64,000 nt of DNA from Mycobacterium sp. DL440 (GTDB taxonomy: Bacteria; Actinomycetota; Actinomycetes; Mycobacteriales; Mycobacteriaceae), in assembly GCF_011745145.1 (NCBI RefSeq), contig NZ_CP050191.1, forward strand, positions 4,481,327 through 4,545,326, given 5' to 3'. A program made the translations under genes and the position numbers. Position 1 is the stretch's first letter. Each line of letters begins with the position of its first letter. The notes beneath the pieces are model-generated. The model had not been told where the DNA came from. It was given only the letters and a program-made list of their open reading frames with translations, and searched no databases. Shown here piece by piece: positions 24,285 through 33,312 of the stretch.

Positions 24285-24500
24285 TCAGAGTCCCGCCAAC
24301 CTGTCGCGCAGACTCTTCGGACGTATGTCAGGCCAGTTCTGTTCGATGTAGTCCAGGCAGGAAGCTCGATCCGCTTCGCCGTATACGACCTTCCATCCGG
24401 CGGGGACATCAGCGAACGTTGGCCACAGACTGTGTTGCTCCTCGTCGTTGACCAAGACGCGAAAGCTGCCATTGTCGTCGTCAAACGGATTGATGCTCAC
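24285..24500 (-). CDS. mbtH: MbtH-like protein
   Basis: MbtH-like proteins bind and activate NRPS adenylation domains. This one has 71 residues from the GTG at 24500, which has GGGGAGG six bases upstream; a longer frame from 24560 would add 20 residues without family support. The signature is complete: NDEEQHSLWP at about 18-27, PAGWKVVYG, CLDYIEQNWPDIRPKSL near the C-terminus, with the two invariant Trp clusters. It is the first gene of a two-gene minus-strand operon, 46 bases ahead of the NRPS, and presumably serves its three complete A domains. Confidence 0.96.
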   Translation of the reverse strand: MSINPFDDDNGSFRVLVNDEEQHSLWPTFADVPAGWKVVYGEADRASCLDYIEQNWPDIRPKSLRDRLAGL

Positions 24501-25485
24501 TTGGTCCTCCCCATCGTCGAGTAGACCAGTGAAAATCGATCGACAACCCGGCGCAGGCACCCAGCCCCGCCAGTTGCTTCACGATGCCTGTTTCCTGTGG
24601 CCCACTCCAGCTATGACGTTCTTGTTGCAGGGCGCCAGCATATCCACTTATCTTGACGAGAGTGCAGAAATTAGAAATCAAAGAATTTCCCGTTGCTACC
24701 TCTTCCCCATTCACCTTCTAACTTGTCACGAGTTCCGCGAATCGGCAAACCTTTTTCAGGCCCCGTCCTGACTCGCCGCCAGCTGGTACGACCGGTGGTG
24801 ACCTGCGGGTTGGCCAGCCTCGGCTGATACGCCGCCAAATCCGGCTACCCCATGGACCGTGATTCCGGCGAAAACTGCGGCCGGCCACCCCGCCCAAGGT
24901 CGGACGAGAGCTGCTCCGCTGCGACCGTCGGGCGCGCAAACGGAGAGGAGAGGCTCCGCTCTGCGACAGCCAGCCTTCCGGCAGGGGCGGACACCCCGCT
25001 CGACGGGACGCCTCCACGCGCGGCGGACATCCCCACCCCGAGACGAACACAATGTCGTTGCCGGAGCTAAATGCCCAGCAACTACACAGTTTCGATCGGC
25101 ATCCATCGGCAGTCTTGTCGAAGCGGCCGCACGTCGCGTGCGCAGGCACAACACGCTCGTCATGTAGCGCTTCGCAAGCGATGGGGTCGGCCCGCCGGGG
25201 CTAACACTCGAACGTCATCAGGCGAACACGACGACGCGCCCGGCGGCGGGGACTCGCCCGGAGATCTCACCTATGAATACGGCGACGACACGTCTGTAGT
25301 TCAATTCAGCGAAGCGAACAATCAGGGCATGGAACGCCGCAGACGCGCCGCAGCGCGGTAGAGGGCGCCGCCATCGAGCCGACCTTGCCGACCAGCAAAG
25401 TTTGTCGGTAGCGTAAGGAGCTTTCAATACGGGGTAATGGCCGCCAACGGCGAAGCGGATTGAGTTAGCCAGACCCGCCTTAGGT

Positions 25486-25511
25486 GATCTTGAATATGCA
25501 AAATCAAGATC
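25486..25511. repeat. Inverted repeat in AT-rich border region
   Basis: gatcttga (25486-25493) and tcaagatc (25504-25511) are perfect complements around a 10-base AT-rich loop. A second inverted pair, attgcaaac (25530-25538) and gtttgcaat (25623-25631), and a repeated tgtatgaa lie nearby. No function can be assigned. Confidence 0.45.
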
Positions 25512-25654
25512 GTTTGTATGAAATTTGCGATTGCAAACAGACAACCACTACGTACTGGCGCGGCGAAGCACTTAATACGCCCATTTTTGGCTAGTTTGGC
25601 AAACAACCGGCAGCCGAATAATGTTTGCAATTGATTAGACGTCTGTATGAAGTC

Positions 25655-25670
25655 TCCGGCGAACGCCGGA
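25655..25670 (-). terminator. Hairpin just after recQ
   Basis: tccggc and gccgga pair around gaac, six bases beyond the recQ stop. It has no T-run, which is common for mycobacterial hairpin terminators. Confidence 0.45.
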
Positions 25671-25675
25671 AACAT

Positions 25676-27778
25676 TCAGCTGACGGTTGCCAGAACGAAC
25701 GGCAAGACCCCGGGCGCTCCGGCATCACGCAGCAGTCGCGCGGCCATGGTCAGCGTCCAGCCGGTGTCCGTCATATCGTCGATCAGTAGCACCGGACCAT
25801 CCCAGTGTCCGCCTGTCTCCTCGTCGGCGACACCCCTTTGCGGTCGTTCCCAGGCACCGTCCAGCGCCGCTACTCGGTAGGCCGAGTTCGCGGCGGTGAC
25901 GGGCCGGCGCTCGGGGGTGTAGCTCAGGATGCCGAGATTCGTCAGCCGCCCGATCTGCGCCAGCCGCTGCACGGTCGACGAGATCAACGTCGGGTGCGTG
26001 AGGGAATCCAGCCCCATCACCGCCACCGGCCGCTGATCCCAGTCCCAGGCCTTGAGCACCTCGATGGCCGCGGCGATTACGTCGTCGGGCACCTCACCGT
26101 CAGGTTCGGCCAGAAGGCGCCGTAGCCGCGCTCCCCAGCCGAGATCGGTGAGTCTGCCGATAGCCCGACCCGGCGCGGCGCCCTCGGTGATCCGGCCGGA
26201 CAGCGGCACCCCCAACGCAGCAAGCCCGGACGGCCACTGCTTGCGCGGGGCCACCAGGACACCGGGTCTCGACAACCGTTGCGCGGTGTCGGTGAGGATG
26301 TCCTGCGCCACCGCCGCCTCGTAACGTCGACCCGTGCAGTTGTCACAGCGCCCACACTGTGCGCCAGGCGCCAGCTCGGGATCATCGAGCTGGCCACGCA
26401 GGAACACCATCCGACAGCTGTCAGTCGCCTGATAGTCGAGCATCGCCCCTTGCTCCCGGCGGCGCGCCTCGTCCAGTGCCCGGTAGCGGGGCTCGTCATA
26501 ACTCCAGGGCTGTCCGGTGCCGATCCAGCCGCCCTTCACCCGGCGGACCGCACCGTCCACGTCGAGCACCTTGAGCACCATCTCGAGACGCGACCGGTTG
26601 AGATCGACCAGCGGTTCCAGCGCCTGGGTGGATTGTGCCCGGTCGGTCTCCAGTGCACCGATGACGTGGCGCACCATGGATTCCGATGGGAAGGCCACCG
26701 ACGCGAAGTACCTCCAGACGTCCTGATCCTCGGTGCCGGGAAGCAGGATCACCTCGGCGCTGTCGGTCGCACGCCCGGCACGCCCGACCTGTTGGTAATA
26801 GGCGATCGGAGACGACGGCGCCCCCAGATGCACGACGAAACCCAGGTCGGGTTTGTCGAAGCCCATCCCCAGCGCCGACGTCGCCACCAGTGCCTTGACC
26901 CGGTTCTCGAGCAGGTCGGCTTCCAGTTGTTCACGTTCGGTGGTGTCGGTCGACCCGGTGTAGGCGGCCACCTTGTGTCCACGCTCGGCCAGTAGTGCGG
27001 CCACGTCGTGGGCCTGGGCCACCGTCAGGGTGTAGATGATGCCGGAGCCGGGCAGGCCTTCCAGTTGTGCCGCGATCCACGCGGCCCGCTGCGCTGGGGT
27101 GCCCACCTGCACCACCGACAGACGCAACGACTCGCGATCCAGCCCGCCGCGCAGCACCAAGGTATCCGAACCGCCCACCCCCAACTGGGCCGCGACGTCA
27201 GTGACCACCCGGTCATTGGCAGTCGCAGTGGTCGCGAGAACCGGTACCTGAGAACCTAATTCGGCGATCAAGGTACGAATCCGGCGGTAGTCCGGCCGGA
27301 AGTCATGTCCCCAGTCGGAAACGCAGTGCGCCTCGTCGACCACCACCAGGCCCGCATCGGCGGCCAGCGCCGGCAGCACGTTGTCGCGGAAGTCGGGATT
27401 GTTGAGGCGCTCGGGGCTGACGAGTAGTACATCGAGTTCGCCGTCGGCCACCTGCCGGTGAATCGCGTCCCATTCGGTGACGTTGCCGGAGTTGATCGTG
27501 GCGGCCCGCACCCCGGCCCGCTCGGCAGCGGCCACCTGGTTGCGCATCAATGCCAGGAGTGGGGACACGATGACCGTCGCCCCGCGACCGGAGGCTCGCA
27601 GCAGCTTGGCCGCGATGAAGTAGACCGCCGATTTACCCCACCCGGTGCGTTGCACGACCAGTGCGCGGCGCCGCTGCACCACGAGGGCCTCGATCGCGGC
27701 CCACTGGTCATTGCGCAGCACCGCCCCGGGCCCGGCCAGTTGTTCGAGGATCGACTGGGCCTGCTCGCGGGTTGCCAT
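25676..27778 (-). CDS. recQ: RecQ-family DNA helicase with C-terminal phosphoribosyltransferase-like domain
   Basis: The protein has 700 residues from the ATG at 27778; 19 upstream codons are possible but unlike the family. Walker A reads RTGWGKSAVYF (about 44-54), the DEAH box reads VVVDEAHCVSDWGHDFRPDY, and the helicase C-lobe contains QVGRAGRATDSA with the Arg finger. The RecQ zinc motif shows Cys in DSCRMVFL and three more in AQCGRCDNCTG. After about residue 540 the sequence changes to a ComF/type I PRTase-like module ending with LLIDDMTDTGWTLTMAARLL, a PRPP-loop-type motif. The helicase part unwinds DNA 3'-5' in recombination and repair; the role of the PRTase-like tail is unknown. It stands alone between the lipopeptide locus and the hsa operon, with a hairpin at its 3' end. 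Confidence 0.93.
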   Translation of the reverse strand: MATREQAQSILEQLAGPGAVLRNDQWAAIEALVVQRRRALVVQRTGWGKSAVYFIAAKLLRASGRGATVIVSPLLALMRNQVAAAERAGVRAATINSGNVTEWDAIHRQVADGELDVLLVSPERLNNPDFRDNVLPALAADAGLVVVDEAHCVSDWGHDFRPDYRRIRTLIAELGSQVPVLATTATANDRVVTDVAAQLGVGGSDTLVLRGGLDRESLRLSVVQVGTPAQRAAWIAAQLEGLPGSGIIYTLTVAQAHDVAALLAERGHKVAAYTGSTDTTEREQLEADLLENRVKALVATSALGMGFDKPDLGFVVHLGAPSSPIAYYQQVGRAGRATDSAEVILLPGTEDQDVWRYFASVAFPSESMVRHVIGALETDRAQSTQALEPLVDLNRSRLEMVLKVLDVDGAVRRVKGGWIGTGQPWSYDEPRYRALDEARRREQGAMLDYQATDSCRMVFLRGQLDDPELAPGAQCGRCDNCTGRRYEAAVAQDILTDTAQRLSRPGVLVAPRKQWPSGLAALGVPLSGRITEGAAPGRAIGRLTDLGWGARLRRLLAEPDGEVPDDVIAAAIEVLKAWDWDQRPVAVMGLDSLTHPTLISSTVQRLAQIGRLTNLGILSYTPERRPVTAANSAYRVAALDGAWERPQRGVADEETGGHWDGPVLLIDDMTDTGWTLTMAARLLRDAGAPGVLPFVLATVS

Positions 27779-27817
27779 GGCCCAATCATGCCGGGCGCGC
27801 CCGACACTGCCGAAATG

Positions 27818-27854
27818 CAACAGCCCGCTGAGCATTCAACTCAGCGGGCTGTTG
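27818..27854 (-). terminator. Terminator of the hsaE-hsaG-hsaF operon
   Basis: Arms of 15 bases (27818-27832 and 27840-27854) are perfect complements with a 7-base loop. The hairpin begins 11 bases after the hsaF stop and lies just upstream of recQ. Confidence 0.8.
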
Positions 27855-27865
27855 TCGATCGAATC

Positions 27866-28918
27866 TCAGGCTTTCGCGGCCGCGGCTTCCTGTTCGCGCT
27901 TGATCTCCAGCGCGATGTCGATCAGCTGATCCTCCTGGCCGCCGATCAGCTTCCGCTGGCCGACGCGGAGCAACAACTCGTGGGCGGGCACCCCGTAGCG
28001 TTCGCCCTGGCGCACCGCGTGCTTGAGGAAGCTGGAGTACACCCCCGCGTAACCCATCACGAGCGCGTTGCGGTCCAGCAGGCACTCGGCCGGCATCGCC
28101 GGGGCGACGACCTCTTCGGCGGCATCTGCGATGTCGAAGAAGTCGATACCGGTCTTGACGCCGATCTTGTCGAACACCCCGACCAGCGCCTCGACCGGTG
28201 CGTTGCCCGCACCCGCGCCGAACCGACGGCACGAGCCATCGATCTGCTTGGCACCCGCGCGCACAGCCTCGACCGAGTTGGCCACCCCAAGGCCGAGGTT
28301 CTCGTGGCCGTGAAAACCAACCTGCGCATCGTTACCGAGTTCGGCAACCAGAGCCGCCACCCGGTCTGCGACACCTTCGAGCACCAGGGCACCGGCGGAG
28401 TCCACGACATACACGCACTGGCAGCCGGCGTCGGCCATGATGCGGGCCTGCTTGGCCAGCTTCTCCGGCGGAATGGTGTGGCTCATCATCAGGAACCCGA
28501 CGGTCTCCAGCCCCAGCTCACGGGCGAGCCCGAAGTGCTGGATCGAGACGTCGGCCTCGGTGCAGTGGGTCGCGACGCGGCAGATCGAGCCGCCGTTGTT
28601 CTGAGCTTCCTTGATGTCTTCCTTGGTGCCCACACCGGGCAGCATCAGGAAGGCGATCTTGGCTTCCTTGGCCGTCTCGGCGGCCAACTTGATCAGCTCC
28701 TGCTCCGGGGTCTTGGAGAACCCGTAGTTGAAGCTGGACCCGCCCAGACCGTCGCCGTGGGTGACCTCGATGACCGGGACACCGGCGGCGTCCAGGGCGG
28801 CGACGATCGCGCCAACCTCGTCCTTGGTGAACTGGTGCCGCTTGTGGTGGGACCCGTCACGCAGCGACGTGTCGGTCATCCGGACGTCCCACGCCGGATT
28901 GAAGAAAATGTCGGTCAT
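27866..28918 (-). CDS. hsaF: 4-hydroxy-2-oxovalerate aldolase HsaF
   Basis: This 350-residue class II DRE-TIM aldolase splits 4-hydroxy-2-oxohexanoate/valerate from steroid ring A into pyruvate and an aldehyde. The opening [16 protein letters not shown] carries the catalytic Arg-Asp pair and the proton-shuttle His. The metal-binding HGHENLG lies near residue 200, followed by [17 protein letters not shown]. The C-terminal helices ([17 protein letters not shown]) are those that contact the partner dehydrogenase. Its ATG overlaps the hsaG stop as ATGA, which fits the known HsaF-HsaG channelling complex. It corresponds to Rv3534c in M. tuberculosis and is the last gene of its operon. Confidence 0.96.
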   Translation of the reverse strand: MTDIFFNPAWDVRMTDTSLRDGSHHKRHQFTKDEVGAIVAALDAAGVPVIEVTHGDGLGGSSFNYGFSKTPEQELIKLAAETAKEAKIAFLMLPGVGTKEDIKEAQNNGGSICRVATHCTEADVSIQHFGLARELGLETVGFLMMSHTIPPEKLAKQARIMADAGCQCVYVVDSAGALVLEGVADRVAALVAELGNDAQVGFHGHENLGLGVANSVEAVRAGAKQIDGSCRRFGAGAGNAPVEALVGVFDKIGVKTGIDFFDIADAAEEVVAPAMPAECLLDRNALVMGYAGVYSSFLKHAVRQGERYGVPAHELLLRVGQRKLIGGQEDQLIDIALEIKREQEAAAAKA

Positions 28919-29832
28919 GCTTGCGCTCCCGTCCCTGCCGAAGCCCGATCCTTGGCGATCTCCTCGCCGACCTTGGTCGCCGCGGCGGTCATGATGTCCA
29001 GGTTTCCAGCGTAGGGCGGCAGGTAGTCACCGGCACCCTCCACTTCCACGAACACGGTGACCAGGTGGTTTCCACCGTTGACCACCGACGGTTCGTCGAA
29101 CTGCGGTTCGTTGAGCAGGCGGTAGCCCGGCACATAGGTCTGTACCTCGGCCACCACGTCCTTGATCGACTGCGTGATCGCGGCGTGATCGGCATCCTCC
29201 GGAATCGCGCAGAAGATGGTGTCGCGCATGATCATCGGCGGCTCGGCCGGGTTGAGGATGATGATCGCCTTGCCGTTGCGGGCCCCACCGATGTCGCGCA
29301 CGCCTGCGCTGGTGGTCTTGGTGAATTCGTCGATGTTGGCGCGGGTGCCCGGTCCGGCCGACGCCGACGACACCGACGCCACGATCTCGGCGTAAGGCAC
29401 GTCCACCACACGACTCACCGCGTAGACCATCGGGATGGTGGCCTGGCCGCCGCAGGTGACCATGTTGACGTTCGGCGCATCGAGGTGCGCACGCAGGTTC
29501 GCCGGCGGAATGACGCCGGGGCCGACGGCCGCCGGGGTCAGGTCGATCGCGCGGATGCCGGCCTCGGCATAGCGCGGAGCAGCGTCCCGGTGCACGTAGG
29601 CGCTGGTGGCCTCGAACACCATGTCCGGCTTCTCGTTCTGGGCGAGCAGCCAGTCGACACCCTCATGGGAGGTTTCCAGACCCAGCTTGCGGGCCCGGGC
29701 CAGACCTTCGGACGCCGGATCGATGCCGATCATCCAACGCGGCTCCAGCCACTCCGAACGCAGCAACTTGTAAAGCAGGTCGGTGCTGATGTTGCCCGAC
29801 CCGACGATGGCAACAGATGCCTTTTCAGCCAT
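28915..29832 (-). CDS. hsaG: Acetaldehyde/propionaldehyde dehydrogenase (acylating) HsaG
   Basis: This 305-residue NAD-dependent enzyme converts the aldehyde released by HsaF into acyl-CoA (propionyl-CoA in the steroid pathway). The Rossmann motif [17 protein letters not shown] is at the N-terminus. The catalytic Cys sits in [16 protein letters not shown] at about residue 127, and [20 protein letters not shown] follows. Its length and motifs match the BphJ/HsaG family throughout. It lies between hsaE (23 bases upstream) and hsaF (4-base overlap) and corresponds to Rv3535c. It is expected to be under KstR through the operator upstream of hsaE. Confidence 0.96.
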   Translation of the reverse strand: MAEKASVAIVGSGNISTDLLYKLLRSEWLEPRWMIGIDPASEGLARARKLGLETSHEGVDWLLAQNEKPDMVFEATSAYVHRDAAPRYAEAGIRAIDLTPAAVGPGVIPPANLRAHLDAPNVNMVTCGGQATIPMVYAVSRVVDVPYAEIVASVSSASAGPGTRANIDEFTKTTSAGVRDIGGARNGKAIIILNPAEPPMIMRDTIFCAIPEDADHAAITQSIKDVVAEVQTYVPGYRLLNEPQFDEPSVVNGGNHLVTVFVEVEGAGDYLPPYAGNLDIMTAAATKVGEEIAKDRASAGTGAQA

Positions 29833-29855
29833 ATCGGCTCCCTATCCTCGAAACA

Positions 29856-30641
29856 TCATTCGAAAGAAAGATGTACAGAACCTAACCCCGCGAAGTCAGC
29901 GACGAAATCGCTGCCCGGAGGTGCATCTATCGCACGCGTGCACGAGCCCGGCAACACGATGTCACCGGCCTTCAGACGCACCCCGAAGCTCTCCACCTTG
30001 CGGGCCAACCAGGCCACCGCGGTGACAGGATTTCCCAACACCGCGTCGCTACGTCCCTCGGCCACGACCTTGCCGTGGTTGGTCAGGACGGCGTCGATAT
30101 TGCAGATATCGATGTCCTTGGGCGACACTCGCGCTTCCCCCAGCACCCAGCCTGCGCTGCTGGCGTTGTCCGCGATGGTGTCGCACAACTTGATCTGCCA
30201 GTTGGTGATGCGGGTGTCGATCAGCTCGATCGCCGGGGCGAGCGCGGCCGTCGCGGCCAGCACGTCCTCCTCGGTGCAGCCGGCCCCGGGCAGATCGTCG
30301 GCCAGGATGAACCCAACCTCGACCTCGACGCGCGGGTACAAGAACTTCGACGAGGGCACCGGAACGTTCTCGAACACCTCCATCTCATCGAGGAGATGGC
30401 CGTAGTCCGGCTCGTCGACACCCATCATGTCCTGCATCGCCTTGCTGGACAGCCCGACCTTGTGACCGATGATGCGCGCGCCCTCGGCGACCCGCTGCCG
30501 GATGTTGATCAGCTGGATCTCGTAGGCGTCAACCACGTCGATATCGCCGTACCGGTCCGTGAGCGGCGTCATCGGAACCCGGCTCCGCTCGGCCTCGGCA
30601 AGATCGGCCGCGAGCTCGTCTCGCACCTCGACACTAAGCAT
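29856..30641 (-). CDS. hsaE: 2-hydroxypentadienoate hydratase HsaE
   Basis: This 261-residue fumarylacetoacetate-hydrolase-fold hydratase adds water to the 2-hydroxyhexa-2,4-dienoate released from the DSHA meta-cleavage branch. The motifs IGHKVGLSSKAMQDMMGVDEPDYG (about 60-83), the acidic EVEVGFILADDLPG metal site and ELIDTRITNWQIK are those of 2-keto-4-pentenoate hydratases. The start ATG at 30641 faces kstD; 73 bases separate the two divergent starts, and these contain a KstR operator. It is the first gene of hsaE-hsaG-hsaF and corresponds to Rv3536c. Confidence 0.95.
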   Translation of the reverse strand: MLSVEVRDELAADLAEAERSRVPMTPLTDRYGDIDVVDAYEIQLINIRQRVAEGARIIGHKVGLSSKAMQDMMGVDEPDYGHLLDEMEVFENVPVPSSKFLYPRVEVEVGFILADDLPGAGCTEEDVLAATAALAPAIELIDTRITNWQIKLCDTIADNASSAGWVLGEARVSPKDIDICNIDAVLTNHGKVVAEGRSDAVLGNPVTAVAWLARKVESFGVRLKAGDIVLPGSCTRAIDAPPGSDFVADFAGLGSVHLSFE

Positions 30642-30699
30642 TCTGGTGAATTCCCCTCGCTTCTTTGACCGGCGCAGTTGTCCACAGGCCCGGCAATTC

Positions 30700-30713
30700 T
30701 ATAACGTGTTCTA
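30700..30713. promoter_or_regulatory. KstR operator between hsaE and kstD
   Basis: tataacgtgttcta fits the published KstR consensus TnnAACnnGTTnnA at every fixed position. It ends one base before the kstD ATG, so bound repressor would cover the kstD start, and it can also control hsaE on the other strand. Confidence 0.92.
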
Positions 30714-30714
30714 C

Positions 30715-32427
30715 ATGACTGGACAGGAGTACGACGTTGTCGTGGTCGGCAGCGGCGCTGCCGGCATGGTCGCCGCCCTCACCGCAGCCCATCAGGGCCT
30801 CTCGACAGTAGTCGTAGAGAAGGCGCCGCACTATGGAGGTTCCACTGCGCGGTCAGGTGGTGGGGTGTGGATCCCGAACAACGAGATTCTCAAGCGTGAC
30901 GGGGTCAAAGACACCCCCGAGGCCGCCCGCACCTACCTGCACAAGATCATCGGTGACGTGGTGCCGGCGGAGAAGATCGACACCTACCTCGACCGCTCGC
31001 CGGAGATGCTGTCGTTCGTCCTGAAAAACTCCCCGCTCAAGCTGTGCTGGGTGCCCGGGTACTCGGACTACTACCCCGAGACGCCCGGCGGTAAGCCCAC
31101 CGGTCGCTCGGTGGAGCCCAAGCCGTTCAACGCCAAGAAGCTCGGAGTTGACGAGAAGGGCCTGGAGCCGCCGTACGGCAAGGTGCCGATGAACATGGTG
31201 GTGATGCAGCAGGACTACGTGCGGCTCAACCAGCTCAAGCGTCATCCCCGCGGCGTGCTGCGCAGCATCAAGGTGGGTGTCCGCTCCGTGTGGGCCAACG
31301 CCACCGGCAAGAACCTGGTCGGCATGGGCCGCGCGCTGATCGCCCCGCTGCGGATCGGCCTGCAGCAGGCCGGCGTCCCGGTCCAGCTGAACACCGCGCT
31401 GACGGATCTCTACGTCGAGGACGGGGTCGTCCGCGGTATCTATGTGGTTGATGCTCGCGACAGTTCCGCTGAGCCGCAGCTGATCCGGGCCCGCCGTGCG
31501 GTGATCCTGGGCTCCGGCGGATTCGAGCACAACGAGCAGATGCGAGTGAAGTACCAGCGCGCACCGATCACCACCGAGTGGACCGTTGGCGCGGTGGCCA
31601 ACACCGGCGACGGCATCCTGGCCGCCGAGAAGCAGGGCGCCGCACTCGAATTCATGGAGGACTCGTGGTGGGGCCCGACGGTCCCGCTGAACGATTCGCC
31701 GTGGTTCGCCCTGTCCGAGCGCAACTCCCCCGGCTCGATCATCGTCAACATGGCCGGCAAGCGATTCATGAACGAATCGATGCCGTACGTCGAGGCCTGC
31801 CACCACATGTACGGCGGCGAATACGGCCAGGGCGCGGGCCCCGGTGAGAACATCCCGGCCTGGCTCATCTTCGACCAGCAGTACCGCGACCGCTTCATCT
31901 TCGCGGGTCTGCAACCCGGACAACGCATTCCGAAGAAGTGGCTGGAATCCGGCGTCATCGTCAAGGCCGACACCCTCGAGGAGCTGGCCGCCAAGACCGG
32001 TCTGCCCGCCGACGCGTTCGGCGCGACCATCGACCGGTTCAACGGCTTCGCCCGCTCCGGGGTCGACGAGGATTTCCACCGCGGCGAGAGCGCCTACGAC
32101 CGCTACTACGGCGATCCGACCAACAAGCCCAACCCCAACCTCGGCGAGATCAAGCACGGGCCGTATTACGCGGCCAAGATGGTGCCGGGCGACCTGGGCA
32201 CCAAGGGCGGTGTCCGCACCGACCTCGTCGGCAAGGTGCTACGCGACGACGACACCGCGATCGAGGGCCTCTACGCCGCAGGTAACGTGAGCTCACCGGT
32301 GATGGGTCACACCTACCCCGGCCCGGGCGGCACCATTGGTCCCGCCATGACCTTCGGATACCTCGCGGCCCTCGACATCGCCGCGGCCGCCCCGGCGGCG
32401 ACATCAGACCAGAGGAAGGCTCACTAG
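30715..32427 (+). CDS. kstD: 3-ketosteroid delta1-dehydrogenase KstD
   Basis: This 570-residue flavoprotein introduces the 1,2 double bond into ring A of 3-ketosteroids, which commits ring B to opening. The FAD-binding motif DVVVVGSGAAGMVAALTAA lies at residues 7-25. EKAPHYGGSTARSGGGVWIPNN follows, and the family-specific PGPGGTIGPAMTFGYLAAL closes the FAD site near the C-terminus. The true start is the ATG at 30715, directly after the KstR operator; an upstream extension to 30559 would run through that operator and hsaE. It overlaps chsH3 by one base. It corresponds to Rv3537. Confidence 0.97.
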   Translation: MTGQEYDVVVVGSGAAGMVAALTAAHQGLSTVVVEKAPHYGGSTARSGGGVWIPNNEILKRDGVKDTPEAARTYLHKIIGDVVPAEKIDTYLDRSPEMLSFVLKNSPLKLCWVPGYSDYYPETPGGKPTGRSVEPKPFNAKKLGVDEKGLEPPYGKVPMNMVVMQQDYVRLNQLKRHPRGVLRSIKVGVRSVWANATGKNLVGMGRALIAPLRIGLQQAGVPVQLNTALTDLYVEDGVVRGIYVVDARDSSAEPQLIRARRAVILGSGGFEHNEQMRVKYQRAPITTEWTVGAVANTGDGILAAEKQGAALEFMEDSWWGPTVPLNDSPWFALSERNSPGSIIVNMAGKRFMNESMPYVEACHHMYGGEYGQGAGPGENIPAWLIFDQQYRDRFIFAGLQPGQRIPKKWLESGVIVKADTLEELAAKTGLPADAFGATIDRFNGFARSGVDEDFHRGESAYDRYYGDPTNKPNPNLGEIKHGPYYAAKMVPGDLGTKGGVRTDLVGKVLRDDDTAIEGLYAAGNVSSPVMGHTYPGPGGTIGPAMTFGYLAALDIAAAAPAATSDQRKAH

Positions 32428-33287
32428 TGCCGATCGATCTCGACAAGGCGCTGGGCGCCGAGCTGGAACCCATCGAGTTCTCCTGGACCAGCAGCGACAT
32501 CCAGCTGTACCACCTGGGCCTCGGTGCGGGTGCCGACCCGATGGACGCGCGCGAGCTTCGCTACCTCGTCGACGACACCCCACAGGTGCTGCCGACGTTC
32601 GGCAACGTCGCGGTCAGCTTCCACATGACCGAGCCGCCCAAGGTGCAGTTCCCAGGCATCGACATCGAGCTGTCCAAGGTGCTGCACGCCAGCGAGGCGG
32701 TGAGCGTGCCCGGCCCGATCCCGACCAGCGGCACCGCGAAGTCAGTGCAGCGTTTCACCGAGATCTGGGACAAGGGCAAGGCCGCCGTCATCGTCAGCGA
32801 GTCGACGGTGACCGATCCGTCCGGCACGGTGCTGTGGACCACCAAGCGGTCGATCTTCGGCCGCGGCGAGGGCGGTTTCGGCGGCGAGCGCGGTCCGGCC
32901 ACCTCGGCCGAATTGCCCGATCGCGCACCGGATATCGAGATCTCGTTGCCGACGCTGCCGCAGCAAGCCCTGCTGTACCGGCTGTGCGGTGACCGCAATC
33001 CGCTGCACTCCGACCCAGCGTTTGCCGCGGCGGCGGGCTTCGACCGGCCGATCCTGCACGGACTGTGCACCTACGGCATCGGCTGCAAGGCCATCGTCGA
33101 CAACCTGCTCGACGGCGACGTGTCCCAGGTGGCGTCCTACGGCGCCCGGTTCGCCGGCGTGGTGTTCCCCGGCGAGACGCTGCAGGCCAACATCTGGAAA
33201 GAAGACGGCAAGTTCATCGGCGTGCTCACCGCACCGTCGCGGGACAACGCCGTCGTGCTGTCCGGTGTGGAGCTCGTCCCGGCGTAG
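32427..33287 (+). CDS. chsH3: MaoC-type double-hotdog enoyl-CoA hydratase (ChsH3-like)
   Basis: The protein has 286 residues and two hotdog folds. The N-terminal half (SWTSSDIQLYHLGLGAG) lacks the active-site motif. The C-terminal half has the hydratase-2 motif LLYRLCGDRNPLHSDPAFAAAAGFDRPILHG (about 186-216), with the Asp and His that activate water. It corresponds to Rv3538, reported to hydrate a cholesterol side-chain enoyl-CoA; the names ChsH3 and Hsd4B are both used, so the symbol is less certain than the function. The GTG start at 32427 overlaps the kstD stop by one base, and gaggaagg precedes it. It is the second gene of the KstR-controlled kstD unit. Its 3' side runs into a set of palindromes. 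Confidence 0.88.
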   Translation: MPIDLDKALGAELEPIEFSWTSSDIQLYHLGLGAGADPMDARELRYLVDDTPQVLPTFGNVAVSFHMTEPPKVQFPGIDIELSKVLHASEAVSVPGPIPTSGTAKSVQRFTEIWDKGKAAVIVSESTVTDPSGTVLWTTKRSIFGRGEGGFGGERGPATSAELPDRAPDIEISLPTLPQQALLYRLCGDRNPLHSDPAFAAAAGFDRPILHGLCTYGIGCKAIVDNLLDGDVSQVASYGARFAGVVFPGETLQANIWKEDGKFIGVLTAPSRDNAVVLSGVELVPA

Positions 33288-33312
33288 CCTTCTTCTCTTC
33301 CCCGCTTTGTCA

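Larger units (their letters stand above)
24501..25675. other. Long non-coding or decayed stretch between mbtH and recQ
   Basis: No open frame in these 1.17 kb resembles a known protein. The leftmost 200 bases must hold the promoter of mbtH-NRPS on the minus strand. The middle (24760-25400) is GC-rich and offers overlapping frames on both strands with arginine-rich, non-family-like translations, as expected of decayed or random GC-rich DNA. The right part (25400-25675) is distinctly AT-rich and full of short direct and inverted repeats. It sits at the border between the lipopeptide locus and the conserved recQ-hsa backbone, so it may be a scar of insertion. Confidence 0.5.

Noticed and set aside
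24756..25163. Minus-strand frame of 135 codons upstream of mbtH
   Set aside because: The translation is Arg/Gly/Ala-rich without family signals, it overlaps equally long frames on both strands, and it lacks a clear ribosome site.
27458..29014. Long plus-strand open frame of 518 codons across recQ and hsaF
   Set aside because: It lies antisense to two well-supported genes and across the hsaF terminator. Long antisense frames are expected in high-GC DNA.
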